From NCBI RefSeq assembly GCF_035920345.1, contig NZ_CP109149.1, positions 310,001 through 374,000 of the forward strand: a stretch of 64,000 bases of DNA, in the 5' to 3' direction. The stretch comes from Nocardia vinacea (GTDB lineage: Bacteria > Actinomycetota > Actinomycetes > Mycobacteriales > Mycobacteriaceae). The position numbers and the translations under genes are program-made. The number at the start of each line of letters is the position of its first letter. Position 1 is the stretch's first letter. This document shows positions 1 to 9,489 of the stretch, piece after piece. Below the pieces are notes generated by a model. That model was not told the origin of the DNA. It was given only the letters and a program-made list of their open reading frames with translations, and did not search any database.

Positions 1-1011
1 GGCTAGTGCACGCCGGGAACGGGACGGCGACGGGTCAACGAACGTGTAGCCGAGCTCGCCATACTGCGCCGCTGGTGGCACGGCGGCTACGCGTCAGACC
101 AATGAGCCCAACTTGCCGACTGTATCCCTACAGATCATGACGTCGACAGGATCCACACCACGACAGCGAACCCAACGAACCGCCCGCTACCCCGCGGCAG
201 CGTGATACTGCTCGCGATGCTCGATCCACGGACGCTGCCGCTGCTCCTCACTCATCGCCAACACAACTCACTCAACTTCACCCACGCCACCTCATCGACC
301 GGGGTATGGATCTGCATCCACGCATGCGGCATTGCGGGCAAGCTCATGCTCGTCAAGAACATCTCCACGACCAAATCTGAAAGCTGTGGCTGAAAAGGGG
401 AGATCACTACGGTTGTTCGGCGGGAACGGCGTAGATCAGATCGGTCGGCCACGGGTAGGTTCCCGGCGTGTCGGCGACAGCTTCGGCGATGGCTTTGGTC
501 GGGTCACCATCCACACCGATCTCGACGATGCGAAACACACTCACCCCTTCCGGGGCTACGTGGATCAGGGACCTACTTCGAACTGCACGAGTGCGAGAGT
601 ATCGGACGGCACCGACAGGTCGGTATTTTCTTGAGATACGCTGACAATCGTGTCTGTACCAGCGCCGATGCTGGCGACCGCAGGTCGGCCGCCAGCTGAC
701 ACCGGCCGCTGGGCGGTAGAGATGAAGTGGGACGGGATGCTTCTCTGAACTTGGCAAGTCGAAGCGCGCAGGAGACTCCTCAGTGTGACGGAGATGCGGT
801 GCTCCGGGAGCCTTTAGGGCTTCTGTCGATGTCCAATCACTGAGGGCGTCAACAAATTCCACGCGATCGAGGGATGTGCGCTGTAGGTCAATCTGCAGAG
901 GGGCTCCAACCGTAAGCGCATCAGCGGCAAGCGCTCTACCCGCGCCCGCCGCTCATCCCGGTTGTCTCTGCGCTGCGGGATCCAGGTGGAACATCGGGCC
1001 GGAGCGTGACC
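1..1011. other. Left end without a confident gene
   Basis: I see no reading frame here with a convincing domain, start site or ribosome binding site. Frame 1 from position 7 to 108 reads as a short basic tail ending in GGYASDQ and a stop, which could be the 3' end of a degraded gene entering from the left. A minus-strand frame ending at 407 has a protein-like tail (IAEAVADTPGTYPWPTD) but its upstream part looks random. Both may be remnants. Confidence 0.3.
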
Positions 1012-1578
1012 TCACTCGGCGTGGGCGGTGGTATGCCGGTCGATGGCCGAGAGTGCGAATTCGCTCCAACGCAGATTTTCCTGTTCGAAGGCAATTCCGC
1101 GGACGAGGGTGAGATACGGGCCGATCCGGTCCGACTCGGCCAGATATGCCTGTTCGCTTCGCCCGTCCAGTAGTCGCGTGCGCAGGCGTTCGTAGCGGGC
1201 CAGTTTCGCCTTCGACCATTCCATGCGCTCGGTGATGGCTGCGCGGACGGCGGGGGAATCGTCGCCGCTCATCCCCTGCACCTTCACCAACATCTCGTCG
1301 CGGATGGCGGTCGGCTTGACCGGCTCGGCCATGAACTCGTGTAGAGCTGCTCGCCCTGCCGCGGTGATCGCGTGCAGGCGCTTGTTGGGGCGGCGCTCCT
1401 GTTCGACGATCCGGGTCTCGATGAGCCTGTCCGCGGCCATCTTCTCGAGTTCCTTGTACAGCTGCTGTGGCGTGGACATCCAGAAGTTTGCGACCGAGGC
1501 GTCGAAGCCTTTGGCCAGGTCGTATCCGGACGCCTCTCCCTCGAGAAGTGCGGCCAGCACCGCGTTGCGTAGCGACAT
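1012..1578 (-). CDS. PadR-family transcriptional regulator
   Basis: This 188-residue protein has the PadR plan: an N-terminal winged helix (about residues 1-85, with LLEGEASGYDLAKGFD at the start and a wing near RRPNKRLHAIT) followed by a C-terminal helical dimerisation region of about 90 residues rich in Arg and Glu, as in the Vir_act_alpha_C domain. It starts at ATG 1576-1578. The gene is divergent from the SnoaL-like gene at 1700, and two near-identical 17-bp boxes lie in the 121-bp gap. The likely job is a repressor of itself and that neighbour, released by an unknown small ligand. The family call is firm; the ligand is not visible. Confidence 0.9.
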   Translation of the reverse strand: MSLRNAVLAALLEGEASGYDLAKGFDASVANFWMSTPQQLYKELEKMAADRLIETRIVEQERRPNKRLHAITAAGRAALHEFMAEPVKPTAIRDEMLVKVQGMSGDDSPAVRAAITERMEWSKAKLARYERLRTRLLDGRSEQAYLAESDRIGPYLTLVRGIAFEQENLRWSEFALSAIDRHTTAHAE

Positions 1579-1605
1579 CGGGTCACGCTATCACGAAATT
1601 TGTCT

Positions 1606-1687
1606 AATCAATTAGTTGTCTACTAATGGTCTGGACATGGAGTCACTGCGGGGCTACGGTTCCTCTCGATAATCAACTAATTGTCTA
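1606..1687. promoter_or_regulatory. Paired PadR operator boxes
   Basis: AATCAATTAGTTGTCTA (1606-1622) and AATCAACTAATTGTCTA (1671-1687) match at 15 of 17 positions in direct orientation, with their starts 65 bp apart. They sit between the divergent PadR gene and the SnoaL-like gene and are much more AT-rich than the surroundings. One box is 28 bp from the PadR start and the other ends 12 bp before the ATG at 1700, overlapping the ribosome-binding region. Binding by PadR is inferred from position. Confidence 0.65.
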
Positions 1688-1699
1688 TGGGAGGTGTTC

Positions 1700-2116
1700 A
1701 TGCATCCGTTCCGTGAAGCGGTCGAGGCACGCGATATCGCGGCCATCGAGGCGCTGCTGGCCGACGACGTCGTGTTCACGAGCCCGGTGGCTCACAGGCC
1801 GTATCCGGGTAAGGCGCTCACGGCGGCGATTCTGCGCGCGGTGATCGAAGTCTTCGAGGATTTCGGCTACGTGCGTCAGATCGAGTCCGAAGACGGCCGC
1901 GAGCATGCCTTGATCTTCGAGGCCACCGTCGATGGCAAACAAATCACCGGTTGCGACTTCTTGCATTTCGATGACGACGGCAAGATCGATGACTTCATGG
2001 TGATGGTGCGTCCGCTCTCGGCGGCGCAGGCGCTGGCAATGCGCATGGGGCAAAAGTTCGAACGCATCAAAGCCGAGGCCACCGCATCGCTCCTGCAGGA
2101 GACGGCCGACGTATGA
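1700..2116 (+). CDS. SnoaL-like / NTF2-fold protein
   Basis: A 138-residue single-domain protein of the SnoaL-like (NTF2 fold) group, beginning MHPFREAVEARD with the usual alternating helix then beta-sheet pattern (ALLADDVVFTSPV, then VDGKQITGCDFLHFDDDGKI). ATG 1700 is preferred over an in-frame GTG at 1694 because GGGAGG at 1689-1694 is correctly spaced. NTF2-fold proteins bind or isomerise small cyclic molecules or act as accessory folds; nothing here fixes the substrate. Its divergent partner is a PadR regulator, which probably controls it. fadE5 follows 140 bp downstream but may have its own promoter. Confidence 0.75.
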   Translation: MHPFREAVEARDIAAIEALLADDVVFTSPVAHRPYPGKALTAAILRAVIEVFEDFGYVRQIESEDGREHALIFEATVDGKQITGCDFLHFDDDGKIDDFMVMVRPLSAAQALAMRMGQKFERIKAEATASLLQETADV

Positions 2117-2256
2117 GTCGAGGGCGGGCGTCGATCTCGCTCACCTGATCGCAGCCGCTCGGCACGGCCGTCGAGCTGCCAGGCTTCTCCTTCGCTCGCC
2201 GTCGGCAAGCAGTTTCACAAAGTTATCGGTGCCGCAGTGCACCACGAAAGGTTCCC

Positions 2257-4092
2257 ATGGGTCACTACAGAAGCAATGTCCGCGACCTCGAGTTCAATCT
2301 GTTCGAGGTGCTCGGCCTCGACGCGATCCTGCGATCCGGTGACTTCGCGGGCTTGGACTCCGACACTGTTCGCGCCATGCTCGCCGAAGCGGCGCGCCAG
2401 GCCGAAGGGCCGGTGGCCGAATCGTTCTCGGACGCGGACCGCCATCCTCCGGTCTTCGACCCGGTGACCCATACGGTCGCTATACCGGACAGCTTCAAGA
2501 AGTCGGTGCGGGTCTGGCGGGACTCGGAGTGGTTCCTGCTCGGGATGCACAAAGACCTCGGGGGTTCTGCGGCGCCGCGGCCGGTGACCTGGGCGCTCAA
2601 CGAGCTTCTGCTCGGGGCCAATCCCGGCGTGTTCTTCTACATGCTGGGGCCGGTGATGGCCGATGTACTGTACCGCGTCGGCAACGACGAGCAGAAGCGG
2701 TGGGCGAAGCTCGCGGTCGACCGCCGGTGGGGCGGGACGATGGTGCTGACCGAGCCGGACGCGGGCTCCGATGTCGGCGCCGGCCGCACGACGGCGTATA
2801 AGCAGGACGACGGCAGCTGGCACATCGACGGTGTCAAGCGTTTCATCACCGGTGCCGAGTCGGACGACTTGGCGGAGAACATCTTTCATCTGGTCCTCGC
2901 GCGTCCCGAGGGAGCCGGGCCGGGCACCAAGGGATTGAGTTTGTTCTTCGTGCCGAAGTTCCATTTCGACCCGGCAACCGGAGAACTCGGCGACCGCAAC
3001 GGGGTGTTCGTCACCAATGTCGAGCACAAGATGGGCCTGAAGGTTTCGGCGACCTGCGAGCTGACCTTCGGCGGTCACGGTATACCCGCCAAAGGCTGGC
3101 TGGTCGGTGACGTGCACAGTGGAATCGCCCAGATGTTCAAGGTGATCGAGAACGCGCGCATGTCTGTCGGCACGAAAGCGATCTCGACACTGTCCACCGG
3201 ATACCTCAATGCCCTCGATTACGCGAAGTTCCGCGTGCAGGGCCCGGATCTGACCCGGATGACCGACAAGACAGCGCCACGAGTGGCGATCATTCGACAC
3301 CCCGATGTGCGCCGCAGCCTGATGACGCAGAAGGCCTACGCCGAGGGACTGCGCGCGCTGTACATGTACACCGCCGCGCACCAGGATCCGGTCAGCGCGG
3401 CACAGGTTTCCGGTGCGGACCCGGATATCGCCCGGCGCGTGAATGATCTGCTGCTCCCGGTGGTGAAGGGGGTCGGCTCCGAGCGCGCCTACCAGTACCT
3501 GACCGAATCGTTGCAGACTTTCGGTGGTTCCGGGTTCCTACAGGATTACCCGATCGAACAGTACATTCGTGACTCGAAGATCGATTCCCTCTACGAGGGC
3601 ACCACTGCGATCCAGGCCATGGACTTCTTCTTCCGCAAGATCGCCCGCGACCAGGGCGTCGCCTTGGCCCATCTGCAGGCCGCGATCTCGGACTTCCTCG
3701 AATCCGACAGCGCGGACCCACGCCTGGCAGGCCTGCGCATCAGCTTGGCGACGGCACTCGGACATGTCCAGGCGATGACCGAAAGCCTTTTCGCTTACCT
3801 GATGGCTGCCCAGGAACGACCGGAGGAGCTCTACAAAATCGGCCTCGGATCGGTGCGATTCCTGATGGCGTTCGGCGACCTGTTGATCGGGTGGCGGTTG
3901 CTCGAGCAAGCCGAAATAGCCCTCACGGCCCTGGACGGCCGACCCTCCGACCTTGATCGCGAATTCTATGAGGGCAAGGTCGCCGTGGCCGACTTCTTCG
4001 CGACAACCGTCCTTCCAGACCTCGCCGCGGCCAGACAAGTGGTGGCGTCGGTGCAATCCAATCTGATGGAGCTTTCCGACGGGGCGTTCTGA
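2257..4092 (+). CDS. fadE5: Acyl-CoA dehydrogenase, FadE5 type
   Basis: A 611-residue FAD-dependent acyl-CoA dehydrogenase whose opening ([20 protein letters not shown]) and exact length match mycobacterial FadE5, a broad-range enzyme for the first step of fatty acyl-CoA beta-oxidation. The order is an N-terminal helical cap, the middle beta domain with [13 protein letters not shown], and C-terminal helical domains with [20 protein letters not shown]. The Glu in [11 protein letters not shown] is residue 447, the expected catalytic base. The ATG has GAAAGG upstream. Downstream lies only a deletion scar of a thiolase, so the beta-oxidation partner once beside it is gone. Confidence 0.95.
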   Translation: MGHYRSNVRDLEFNLFEVLGLDAILRSGDFAGLDSDTVRAMLAEAARQAEGPVAESFSDADRHPPVFDPVTHTVAIPDSFKKSVRVWRDSEWFLLGMHKDLGGSAAPRPVTWALNELLLGANPGVFFYMLGPVMADVLYRVGNDEQKRWAKLAVDRRWGGTMVLTEPDAGSDVGAGRTTAYKQDDGSWHIDGVKRFITGAESDDLAENIFHLVLARPEGAGPGTKGLSLFFVPKFHFDPATGELGDRNGVFVTNVEHKMGLKVSATCELTFGGHGIPAKGWLVGDVHSGIAQMFKVIENARMSVGTKAISTLSTGYLNALDYAKFRVQGPDLTRMTDKTAPRVAIIRHPDVRRSLMTQKAYAEGLRALYMYTAAHQDPVSAAQVSGADPDIARRVNDLLLPVVKGVGSERAYQYLTESLQTFGGSGFLQDYPIEQYIRDSKIDSLYEGTTAIQAMDFFFRKIARDQGVALAHLQAAISDFLESDSADPRLAGLRISLATALGHVQAMTESLFAYLMAAQERPEELYKIGLGSVRFLMAFGDLLIGWRLLEQAEIALTALDGRPSDLDREFYEGKVAVADFFATTVLPDLAAARQVVASVQSNLMELSDGAF

Positions 4093-4200
4093 GGCTCACC
4101 GCAGAGCACCTGCACCTGCGTGCGAACCGCGGATTCCGCAGGCGGGCAGCGAGATTCGACCACGCATTCCACGACCGAGACAGCTCCCCAGGAGGAACAC

Positions 4201-4470
4201 GTGGCTTCAACAACCACAGCACAACGCAGTGTCGTCTTCGTAGACGGTCTACGCATGCCGTTCGGCAAAGCCGGCCCGAAAGGCGTCATCGGCATGCCGG
4301 GGGCCCGGATCACCCTGCACCTCGCGCTCGAACTAGCCCGGCGCGGTGGCGGCACCGGTGCCGCCGCGCTGTGTGGGGGAGGAGGTCAAGGCGACGCCTT
4401 GATCCTGCACGCCCCTACCGATCCCCAAGCCACACATGCGCGCAGTGGAGTGGAGTGGAGTGTCCGGTAA
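4201..4470 (+). pseudogene. Thiolase with a large in-frame internal deletion
   Basis: The reading frame starts at GTG 4201 behind AGGAGG and gives the N-terminus of an acetyl-CoA C-acetyltransferase ([20 protein letters not shown]). It then jumps without a frameshift into the C-terminal thiolase region ([15 protein letters not shown], then [17 protein letters not shown]). About 340-350 residues, including the catalytic Cys loop, are missing, leaving 89 codons. The C-terminal Cys-Gly motif is still readable, so the deletion is probably recent. It follows fadE5 in the same direction, so it was probably that enzyme's thiolase partner. No enzyme activity is expected. Confidence 0.85.
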
Positions 4471-4582
4471 CTATGTTACTGTCCCGTAGCGCGCAGCTGT
4501 GGCGGGTCTCATTCCGTCGAGTGTTATGCGGCCTAGGGCACTCTGGCGATGGCGCCAGGGTGGGAGTTGAAGAGGGTTATTG

Positions 4583-5923
4583 ATGCAGCAGCAGGGTTGG
4601 CGGCGTCCCGCGCCGGGATTGCCGATATTCACCGGACGGATGGCGCTGGTGGCGGCGGTGGTCTGCGGGACTGTGGTGGCAGGGGCGGAAACGAGCGCGC
4701 CGCAGGCGGCGGCGGCGCCGGTGAGCGCGTTCTACGCTCCACCCGAGCAGTTCTCGTCGGAGCCCGGCGCGGTGATCAAGACCGAGCCGATGGCCGTGTT
4801 CGCGGCCCCTCCCAGTGTTACCGGGTGGCCGGTTCGGGCCGAGCGCGTCATGTACACCACGCGATACCAGGATGGTTCCCCGGCCGCGGTGACCGGCACC
4901 TATGTGGAGCCGACCAACCCGTGGCGGGGCTCGGGTCCGCGCCCGACCGTGGTTATCGGTCCCGGGACCGCCGGTCAGGCCGATCACTGCGCGATGTCGG
5001 TGGCGTTCTCGACCGGCGTGACCATTACCGCCGATCCGTCGGTGTCGCTGTCGGCGAATCAGGAAGCGCCGTCGGCCGCGGTGTGGAGTTCTCTCGGCGC
5101 CCGTGTCCTGGTGACCGACTACATCGGACTCGGGACACCGGGTATGCACACGTTCGCCAACCGGATCGAAGGCGCCCACGCCATCCTCGACGGCGCCCGC
5201 GCGGCGCAGCACCTGGGCGGTGTCGGACCGGAAACCCCCGTGGTGTTTTGGGGTTACTCCCAGGGCGGGGGCGCGACAGCGGGGGCGGCGGAGATGCAAC
5301 CGGACTATGCGCCGGAGTTGAACCTCAAGGGCACCTGGGCCGGTGGGCCGGTCGCCGACCTGGCCGCGATCCTGCAGCGCATCGACGGCGCACTTATCGG
5401 TGGCGCCATCGGCTTCGCGATCAACGGACTGCTCGCTCGCTATCCCGACCTGCACAAAGCGGTCGACCGAGTGACCAGCCCCGCTGGACGCGCCATGCTC
5501 GAGACGCTGAGCACCGAATGCATCGGGGATGTCATCACCGGTCAGCCCTTCCTGAAAACGAGCACGCTGACTATCGATGGCCGTTCGCTCACAGAGCATC
5601 TCGACGCGATTCCGGAAGCGGCGCCCGCGTTGGCCGACATGCATGTCGGCAGCCTGACCCCGAGGACGCCGGTTCTGATCACCAGCGGCCTCAATGACGA
5701 CACGGTGCCGTACGGGCAGGCTCGTCGGCTGGCCGAGGAATGGTGCGCGAAGGGGGCGGCGGTCACCTTCCGCACCAACGATCTGCCGCCGATCTTCTCC
5801 GGCGCGACAATCCCCAACCATTTCGGACCCGAGATCATCGACGGATTCGGACCCGATAACGCGATCACGTACCTGCTCGATCGGCTCGCCGACAAACCGG
5901 TCGCCGGCTGCACTATCGACTGA
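4583..5923 (+). CDS. Secreted LIP-family lipase/esterase
   Basis: A 446-residue secretory lipase of the LIP family (PF03583 type). ATG 4583 is chosen over the adjacent TTG because AGAGGG lies just upstream. The N-terminus has a signal peptide with two Arg, a hydrophobic stretch (MALVAAVVCGTVVAGAE) and an Ala-rich cleavage area near residue 45. The nucleophile elbow GYSQGG puts the catalytic Ser at residue 226; likely Asp is in SGLNDDTVP and His in IPNHFGPE. A Cys pair (ADHCAMS, STECIGD) may form a disulfide. It acts outside the membrane on triacylglycerol or ester substrates, and sits alone before a convergent terminator. Confidence 0.88.
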   Translation: MQQQGWRRPAPGLPIFTGRMALVAAVVCGTVVAGAETSAPQAAAAPVSAFYAPPEQFSSEPGAVIKTEPMAVFAAPPSVTGWPVRAERVMYTTRYQDGSPAAVTGTYVEPTNPWRGSGPRPTVVIGPGTAGQADHCAMSVAFSTGVTITADPSVSLSANQEAPSAAVWSSLGARVLVTDYIGLGTPGMHTFANRIEGAHAILDGARAAQHLGGVGPETPVVFWGYSQGGGATAGAAEMQPDYAPELNLKGTWAGGPVADLAAILQRIDGALIGGAIGFAINGLLARYPDLHKAVDRVTSPAGRAMLETLSTECIGDVITGQPFLKTSTLTIDGRSLTEHLDAIPEAAPALADMHVGSLTPRTPVLITSGLNDDTVPYGQARRLAEEWCAKGAAVTFRTNDLPPIFSGATIPNHFGPEIIDGFGPDNAITYLLDRLADKPVAGCTID

Positions 5924-6085
5924 TCCGGCAACTCGGTGTGTGCGTGTGCTCTGACTCGGCGGAGGAAACACCAGCGCCACCACACAGAACGCCGCCACCA
6001 TGCGAACCGCCCACAAACGATCTATCACGATCGCCAGCGACCCTCGCGCATCATGCTGCCGGTAATCCCGCACACAAAGGGTGCT

Positions 6086-6108
6086 TTCCCGCAATGGTTT
6101 TGCGGGAA
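6086..6108. terminator. Hairpin between convergent genes
   Basis: TTCCCGCA (6086-6093) and TGCGGGAA (6101-6108) form a perfect 8-bp stem with a 7-nt loop. It lies between the lipase ending at 5923 and the convergent dehydrogenase ending at 6168, so it could end transcription from either side. There is no long U tract, as is common in actinobacteria. Confidence 0.55.
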
Positions 6109-6167
6109 GGGCGTCGGCTCAGCTCGGATTTAGAAGACCTGCTGAATGTCTGCGAGCCACTGCAGGC

Positions 6168-7265
6168 TCAGTGGTGCGTGATCGCGGCGGCATTTTGTAG
6201 TCGGATGGTGATGGCCTTGCCGAGGGATCGTGTGGTGGCGTTGCCGCCCATGTCAGGGGTCAGGCGCTCGGTGCCGGAGGCCAGGACGTCTTCGATGGCG
6301 GTCATGATGGCGGCGGCGGCGTCGGGTTCGCCGAGGTGGTCGAGCATCATTGCGGCGCACCAGATTTGACCGATCGGGTTGGCGATACCCTTGCCGGCGA
6401 TGTCGGGCGCTGAGCCGTGTACAGGTTCGAACAGGCTGGGGTAGCTGCGTTCGGGGTTGATATTGCCGCTGGGGGCGACGCCGATAGTGCCGGTGCACGC
6501 CGGGCCCAGGTCGGAAAGGATGTCGCCGAACAGGTTGCTGGCGACCACGACGTCGAACCAGTCGGGGTGCAGCACGAAATTCGCGGTGAGGATGTCGATG
6601 TGGTACTTGTCCACCGCCACGTCGGGATACCGCTGGGCAACCTCGGCGACGCGTTCGTCCCAGTAGGGCATGGTGATGGAGATGCCGTTGCTCTTGGTGG
6701 CCGATGTCAGGTGCTTGCGCGGGCGCGATTGGGCCAGGGTGAAAGCGTAGTCGAGGATCCGGTCGACCCCGACTCGGGTCATGACAGTTTCCTGGACGAC
6801 TGTTTCGCGGTCGGTGCCTTCGAAGATCTTGCCGCCGATGCTGGAGTACTCGCCCTCGGTGTTCTCCCGCACGACGTAGAAGTCGACGTCGCCGGGGACG
6901 CGCCCGGCCAGTGGGCTGGCGATTCCCGGTAGCAGCTTGACCGGGCGCAAGCTGACGTACTGGTCGAAGTGGCGGCGGAACTGCAGCAAGCTGCCCCACA
7001 ACGAGATGTGGTCGGGCACGACCTCGGGCCAGCCGACAGCGCCGAAGAAGATGGCGTCGAACCGGTTGAGCTGATCGAACCAGCCCTCGGGCAGCATGGC
7101 GCCGGTGCGGGTGTAGTAGTCGGCACAGGCGTAGTCGAACTGCTCGTAGTCGAGGGTGAAGTCGAAGGCCTTGGCGGCGGCTTCGAGCACGCGCAGCCCT
7201 TCAGGGACGACTTCTGGGCCGATGCCGTCGCCGGGGATGACGGCGATGCGGTGGGTGGAGCCCAT
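6168..7265 (-). CDS. Tartrate/D-malate-type dehydrogenase (isopropylmalate dehydrogenase family)
   Basis: A 365-residue NAD-dependent beta-decarboxylating dehydrogenase. It opens MGSTHRIAVIPGDGIGPEV, carries the RENTEGEYSSIGG loop and the metal-binding end NLFGDILSDLG, and then the NAD loop LFEPVHGSAPDIAGKGIANP. ATG 7265 is chosen for AAGGAGTG just upstream. Spacing and motifs fit the tartrate dehydrogenase/decarboxylase and D-malate dehydrogenase branch (TtuC/DmlA-like) rather than LeuB. It would act on tartrate to give oxaloglycolate or glycerate, or on D-malate to give pyruvate. It lies just downstream of the GntR gene and opposite a D-tartrate dehydratase, which favours tartrate. Confidence 0.85.
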   Translation of the reverse strand: MGSTHRIAVIPGDGIGPEVVPEGLRVLEAAAKAFDFTLDYEQFDYACADYYTRTGAMLPEGWFDQLNRFDAIFFGAVGWPEVVPDHISLWGSLLQFRRHFDQYVSLRPVKLLPGIASPLAGRVPGDVDFYVVRENTEGEYSSIGGKIFEGTDRETVVQETVMTRVGVDRILDYAFTLAQSRPRKHLTSATKSNGISITMPYWDERVAEVAQRYPDVAVDKYHIDILTANFVLHPDWFDVVVASNLFGDILSDLGPACTGTIGVAPSGNINPERSYPSLFEPVHGSAPDIAGKGIANPIGQIWCAAMMLDHLGEPDAAAAIMTAIEDVLASGTERLTPDMGGNATTRSLGKAITIRLQNAAAITHH

Positions 7266-7362
7266 GGGAAACACTCCTTCGTGCAGGCGAGAACGAGCCA
7301 CCGGGCAGCGGTTGCCCGGTGCCCGGTGGCGGACCGGGTTGTGCTGGGTGCGGTTTCGGTTC

Positions 7363-8064
7363 CTACGCGGGTTCGCGTGCGGAGTTCTGTTCGCGTTCTT
7401 CGAGTTCGCGGATGGCGGCGGCGGTCAAGCTTTCGGTGATGTGGCGGCGCATGAGGTCGGCGGCGGCGGGGCCGTCGCCGGCGACTACGAGGTCGAACAG
7501 CTGGTGGTGTTCGTTCAGGTCCCGGGTGCGGGGCTCGTCGCCGGGCGGCAGTTCCAGGCCCATGCGGCGGTAGCGGTCGGACTTGTCCCACACATCGTCG
7601 AGCAGGCGGATCAGCACGTCGTTGTGGGAGGCGATGTAAAGGGCGCGGTGGAAGTCGCGGTGTGCCAGCAGGCCCTCCTCGCCCCACTGCCGGGTCACCG
7701 GTACCAGTCGTTTCAGCGCCTCGCACATTAGGAAGATGTCCTGATCGGTGCGCCTTTTCGCGGCCAGTTCGGCCGCAGTCGGGTCCAGTGACAAGCGGAC
7801 CTCGAACAGCTGCTGGGCTTCCTCTGCGCTCATCGGCGCCACCCGCACGTCTCGGTGGGACTCCACGGCCACCAGCCCTTCGCTGCTGAGGCGGCGGATC
7901 GCCTCCCGCAGTGGCGTGATGCTCATGCTGAGCCGGTCGGCCAGCTCGTATTGGGGCAGCCGTGATCCGGCGGGCAGTTCGCCGCTGAGGATCAGTCGCC
8001 GGATCTCGGCGTAGGCCACGTCTCCCTTGCTGGAAAAGACGTTCGTCACGCCCGTCGGCGTCAT
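7363..8064 (-). CDS. GntR-family regulator (FCD/FadR subfamily)
   Basis: A 233-residue regulator with an N-terminal winged helix (AYAEIRRLILSGELPAGSRL, then SMSITPLREAIRRLSSEGLV) and a C-terminal FCD ligand domain. The metal-binding His pattern of FCD proteins is visible (AHRDFHRAL, NEHHQLFD, MRRHITES). ATG 8064 has AAGGAGAG upstream; a longer start at 8130 lacks a good site. It is divergent from the D-tartrate dehydratase gene and co-directional with the tartrate-type dehydrogenase. It probably senses tartrate or a related hydroxy-dicarboxylate through its metal site and controls both arms through the CTTATAAG boxes between them. Confidence 0.88.
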   Translation of the reverse strand: MTPTGVTNVFSSKGDVAYAEIRRLILSGELPAGSRLPQYELADRLSMSITPLREAIRRLSSEGLVAVESHRDVRVAPMSAEEAQQLFEVRLSLDPTAAELAAKRRTDQDIFLMCEALKRLVPVTRQWGEEGLLAHRDFHRALYIASHNDVLIRLLDDVWDKSDRYRRMGLELPPGDEPRTRDLNEHHQLFDLVVAGDGPAAADLMRRHITESLTAAAIRELEEREQNSAREPA

Positions 8065-8151
8065 GCGCTCTCCTTCATCCGATCCGGTTCTGTGGCCACC
8101 GTCACAACGAGTGCTTGTGTTCGGCGCCACCCACAGTCTAGCATCGGTCTT

Positions 8152-8183
8152 GCATCTTATAAGACTTACATCTTATAAGTAAT
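8152..8183. promoter_or_regulatory. Tandem GntR operator boxes
   Basis: Two perfect CTTATAAG palindromes (8156-8163 and 8172-8179) lie 16 bp apart inside the repeated unit GCATCTTATAAGACTT / ACATCTTATAAGTAAT. They are in the 191-bp gap between the divergent GntR and D-tartrate dehydratase genes and are AT-rich against the GC-rich surroundings. A 16-bp repeat period would place two dimers about 1.5 helical turns apart. GntR binding is inferred. Confidence 0.7.
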
Positions 8184-8255
8184 GTCTGGGTGGTCCCAGC
8201 GCTTCCCCGAATGCCGTGGGCCCGTCTGTCCACCGGCTGTCTACAGGAGAACCAG

Positions 8256-9422
8256 ATGAAGATCATTTCTGTGCACGAGGGCGTCGTCCCGATCAGCTCC
8301 TCGATCCGCAACGCCTGGATCGACTTCAGCAGCATGGACTGTTCGATCGTGGCGATCGTCAGCGATGTCATGCGTGATGGCGAGCCGGTCATCGGGTACG
8401 GCTTCAACTCCAACGGCCGCTACAGCGCCGGGGAGATCCTGCGTCGCCGGATGATCCCGCGGTTGCTCGACGCAGATCCCGAGGCCCTGCTGGACGAGGC
8501 CGGGGAGCTGGATCCTGCCAGGGCGTGGGATCTGATGATGACCAACGAGAAGCCCGGTGGTCACGGTGAGCGGTCGGTGGCGGTGGGCGTGATGGACATG
8601 GCGCTGTTCGACTTGGCGGCCAAGATCGCCGACAAGCCGCTGTACCGATATCTCTCGGAAAAATACGGCGACGGACAGCCCGACGACTCGGTCTTCGTCT
8701 ACGCCGCCGGCGGCTACTACGCGCCCGGTAAGACGCTGCGCGACCTGCAGGACGAGATGCGCGGGTTCCTCGACCTCGGCTACACCGTGGTCAAGATGAA
8801 GATCGGCGGCGCGAACCTGGCCGAGGACCTGCGGCGCATCGAGGCGGTGCTAGAAGTCCTCGACGGCGACGGCTCGCGGCTGGCCGTGGACGTCAACGGC
8901 CGCTTCGATCTGCCGACCGCTCTGGAATACGGCAAGGCGATCGAGCCCTACGGCCTGTTCTGGTACGAGGAGGTGGGCGACCCGCTGGACTACCAGCTCA
9001 ACGCCGTGCTGTCAGAGCACTACTCCGGCCGCATCGCCACCGGCGAGAACCTCTTCTCGCTGCAGGACGCCCGCAACCTGATCCGCTACGGCGGCATGCG
9101 CCCGGACCGCGACATCATCCAGGTCGACCCCGCCCTGAGCTACGGGCTCACCGAATACCTGCGCGTGCAGCAGATGCTCACCCAGCACGGATGGTCCTCG
9201 CGTCAGTGCATCCCGCACGGCGGGCACCAGTTCTCCCTGCACATCGCCGCGGCGCTCGAGCTCGGCGGCAACGAGTCCTACCCCGGTGAATTCCAGCCCA
9301 CCGGCGGCTTTGCCGACGGCGCCGTGGTGGAGAACAGCCGGGTCGGGCTGACCGAGATCCCCGGGATCGGCTTCGAAGCCAAATCCGCCTTCTACGAGGT
9401 GCTCCGGGCACTGCATCACTGA
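8256..9422 (+). CDS. tarD: D(-)-tartrate dehydratase (enolase superfamily)
   Basis: A 388-residue member of the mandelate racemase branch of the enolase superfamily, very close to Bradyrhizobium D-tartrate dehydratase (TarD, 389 residues). Shared segments include SSIRNAWIDFS, VGYGFNSNGRY, NEKPGGHGERSVAVG and VFVYAAGGYY. The K-x-K base motif is at residues 180-182 (VVKMKIGG), metal-binding Asp/Glu/Glu are in LAVDVNGRFD, WYEEVGDP and ATGENLF, and the His of CIPHGGHQ is residue 321. It removes water from D-tartrate to give oxaloacetate in the cytosol. ATG 8256 has AGGAG upstream. A DctA-type transporter and a 2-hydroxyacid dehydrogenase follow in one likely operon. Confidence 0.92.
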   Translation: MKIISVHEGVVPISSSIRNAWIDFSSMDCSIVAIVSDVMRDGEPVIGYGFNSNGRYSAGEILRRRMIPRLLDADPEALLDEAGELDPARAWDLMMTNEKPGGHGERSVAVGVMDMALFDLAAKIADKPLYRYLSEKYGDGQPDDSVFVYAAGGYYAPGKTLRDLQDEMRGFLDLGYTVVKMKIGGANLAEDLRRIEAVLEVLDGDGSRLAVDVNGRFDLPTALEYGKAIEPYGLFWYEEVGDPLDYQLNAVLSEHYSGRIATGENLFSLQDARNLIRYGGMRPDRDIIQVDPALSYGLTEYLRVQQMLTQHGWSSRQCIPHGGHQFSLHIAAALELGGNESYPGEFQPTGGFADGAVVENSRVGLTEIPGIGFEAKSAFYEVLRALHH

Positions 9423-9489
9423 TCCCGGCCCGCGCGGGTCGAGGCCGATGAGGGGCCGCTACCCGCTCCGATGTGCAAAGGAGCACACG

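Noticed and set aside
407..862. 151-residue minus-strand frame near the left end
   Set aside because: The tail looks protein-like, but there is no start, domain or coding bias upstream; kept only as a possible remnant.
2215..3381. 388-residue open frame on the minus strand
   Set aside because: Antisense shadow of fadE5, with Arg/His-rich composition.
4577..6094. 505-residue open frame on the minus strand
   Set aside because: It is the antisense of the secreted lipase gene; low-complexity Arg/Gly-rich translation and no domain.
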